DNA of 64,000 nucleotides from Paramecium sonneborni. Taxonomy: Eukaryota > Ciliophora > Oligohymenophorea > Peniculida > Parameciidae. Below are positions 62,208-64,000 of the stretch, piece by piece; positions within the stretch are counted from its first letter, which is position 1, and every line of letters begins with the position of its first letter. The notes beneath the pieces were generated by a model that was not told the DNA's origin, ran no database searches, and saw only the letters and a program-made list of their open reading frames with translations. The position numbers and the translations under genes were made by a program. Location: positions 62,001 through 126,000 of the forward strand of contig CAJJDN010000088.1 of assembly GCA_905182985.1 (NCBI GenBank). The letters are read 5' to 3'.

Positions 62208-64000
62208 TCATTGTTATTCTTCTTGGTTTTAGTTAGGGGATTGATATTATTATAAGAAGAATGTTTATGTGCCTTTAACAATTCTTCCTGAGTTAAATCC
62301 TTGATTAGCTAAAAGGGCAGATAGGATTCTATCTGGAGGAGGTGCAGGATCAACTGGCCATTCTCTTGGTTCTGGAGAGGTAGTAAAGGCTCCATCGCCA
62401 ATACCCAAATACCAATCAAAAGCTTCACCCTTTAAGATATAGGATAAATAAATACATCAAATTATTTTCCATATCCATCCTCAGAGAAGAAAACACTTAA
62501 ATAATTTGGAACAAAATGATAGATATCTTCAAAGAGATATGAATTAGATGTTTAGTCAATCTATCTAATATATGCATAAGCTTATTTAAGATGGAAAGAG
62601 TAACCAAAGTAGAAGTATGTCCATTTACCCCAATATTTACCTATATCGAACTTTTTATCAACTAAAAATATATTAATAATATACTTGATCCTTAATCATC
62701 ATCTGCAGTTTCAATATCTCCATAATCATAAGTACTAAAATACCAAACACCTTTATCTATAAAGATGGAAAGTGTTCTATCTCCTGCATTATCATTATCA
62801 GCCTATATATCAGGAGTATTCTAAGTAACTCTAACAAGAGAAGTCCAATCAGTAACATTCTTTAATTTATTTCCTTTGGCAAATCCATAAACACTATATT
62901 CAAATACTCCACTATATTTCTCCTCATAAGATTTAAATACTCTTTAAGTCATCTTAGCCTTTTCTACTTAAACTGGTTCATTATCTTATTTATCTTTATA
63001 TGGTGGATAAGGTCTGAATTTAGGAACAACAACATTCAATAAATCTTCACTTGAATCAATATAACTGTCCTTGCCTAAGAATGCTCTTGGATCAAACAAT
63101 TTTCCTTAAAATGCTGAATGTCCAAATTCTTTCTTTCCAATCACAAGTCTAGCATAATCTCTTAATAACCAATGTTTGGCACTATCAATTTCTACTCTCT
63201 TAACAACATTTTAATGAGTAATATACACATATCCAATACCTTTTGGTCCTGTTGGCATTCTCTTATAACAGAAATAGATGAAATTCCAATATCCTTCTAA
63301 TTCTTTATCAAATTTAGTTCCTGTTGTTATTTCATTCTTATCAAGTACAGCATCATATGTACTAAATTTATATTCACCTCTTCCAACAAATGCTGATACT
63401 GTTCTATCTCCATTCTTTTAGGCATCTTCATATTAAGCATTTGTAGTGAATCTGAAAATTGAATGGGACTCTGCTTTCTCCAATAATATAAATGGATAAT
63501 TCATCAACCATCTTGTCCATAAACCTATACCATATTCATATATAGCTTCAATATCAGATCCTGGGAAATTACTCTCTGTAAATTCAACATCTAATGCTGG
63601 TTAATCATCTTTTGCAACAATCAAAGCATCATTATCATTTTATACAAAGAATTCAAAATAATTATTCAATTTATATGGAATCCAAGCAGGTAAATCTACT
63701 TCTACTTCTACCTTATCAACATAATGCCAACATTATGTACTACCATAACAAGCATGAACATGTCTTGATTTTCCAATAAAGTTCTTATTTATTCCATCTT
63801 TACCAAAATATACAGCTAAGTATTTTGGTGAAAAATGCAATACTTTCTTTAATAGACCTCCTTTGCTAATATCTGGGAAACCTAAGAACCAACCTGCATA
63901 TTCATCTTATCTTGAATATCCTACCCAAATATACATCCAAATTCCTCTGTATTCTCCTAATGCTATATTTGCATTTCTATTCACTGTAAATTCACTATCA
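62208..64000 (-). CDS. Large ConA/LamG-like surface or secreted protein, C-terminal part
   Basis: Runs in from the right edge and ends at TGA 62208-62210; introns of 23 and 26 nt lie near the 3' end. At least three similar modules of about 200 residues recur. Each has a Trp/Tyr-rich start such as GEYRGIWMYIWVGYS or YGIGLWTRWLMNYPFILL, then GDRTVSAFVGRGEYKFSTYD or GDRTLSIFIDKGVWYFSTYD, then YWNFIYFCYKRMPTGPKGIG or YWGKWTYFYFGYSFHLKQAY, then FSPKYLAVYFGKDGINKNFI or FVPNYLSVFFSEDGYGKQF. This alternation of beta strands fits a LamG/concanavalin-type jelly roll. A cell-surface or secreted role is inferred. Codon use is clearly GC-richer than that of its neighbours, suggesting high expression. It ends in a Gln-rich tail. 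Confidence 0.83.

Overview
The window is ciliate somatic (macronuclear) DNA, almost certainly Paramecium. TAA and TAG read as glutamine and only TGA stops translation. Coding frames resolve only when very short GT...AG introns (20-31 nt) are removed. The DNA is very AT-rich and genes sit tens to a few hundred bases apart. Every gene model marked confident below was checked by hand: exon length minus introns is a multiple of three and the frame ends at TGA. No rRNA, tRNA, CRISPR array, telomeric repeat or transposon was seen.

Layout. 1-6.5 kb: a gene entering from the left, an ULK/Atg1-like kinase, a tiny basic protein, an unknown protein and a DUF1761-like membrane protein. 6.5-17.8 kb: a decayed PRP28/DDX23-type DEAD-box helicase, the spliceosomal Myb protein CDC5, a secretory PDI-like protein, a CIMIP2-type ciliary protein, a degenerate locus, GSK3 and an unknown gene. 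18-33.7 kb: a coiled-coil protein, a DHHC palmitoyltransferase, a 1288-residue NFX1-type zinc finger protein, a secreted double cystatin, an unknown gene, a TM9SF protein, a decayed membrane-protein locus and a Rab GTPase. 36-52 kb: the most unusual part, five paralogous membrane proteins built like sensor histidine kinases but with the catalytic boxes eroded. TRAPPC2, a kinase pseudogene and an SPX-EXS phosphate exporter lie between the fourth and fifth copies. 52-64 kb: a C2H2 finger protein, an OSCA/TMEM63-like channel, an AGC kinase with DYG in place of DFG, two degenerate loci, a MORN-repeat protein, an unknown protein and a large ConA/LamG-like surface protein leaving at the right edge.

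Assembly. Single N characters at 3536, 8171, 12531, 36286 and 45959 each join two copies of the same 1.1-1.7 kb sequence. These look like unmerged contig overlaps, so gene fragments flanking them are duplicated in the text rather than in the genome. Removing one copy at each site gives clean, complete genes.

Themes. Many genes serve membrane traffic and signalling: Rab, TRAPPC2, DHHC, TM9SF, four kinase loci, an OSCA-like channel, an SPX-EXS exporter and the receptor-like family. Several degenerate loci carry recognisable protein pieces in shifting frames, as expected for duplicates decaying after the whole-genome duplications known in Paramecium.
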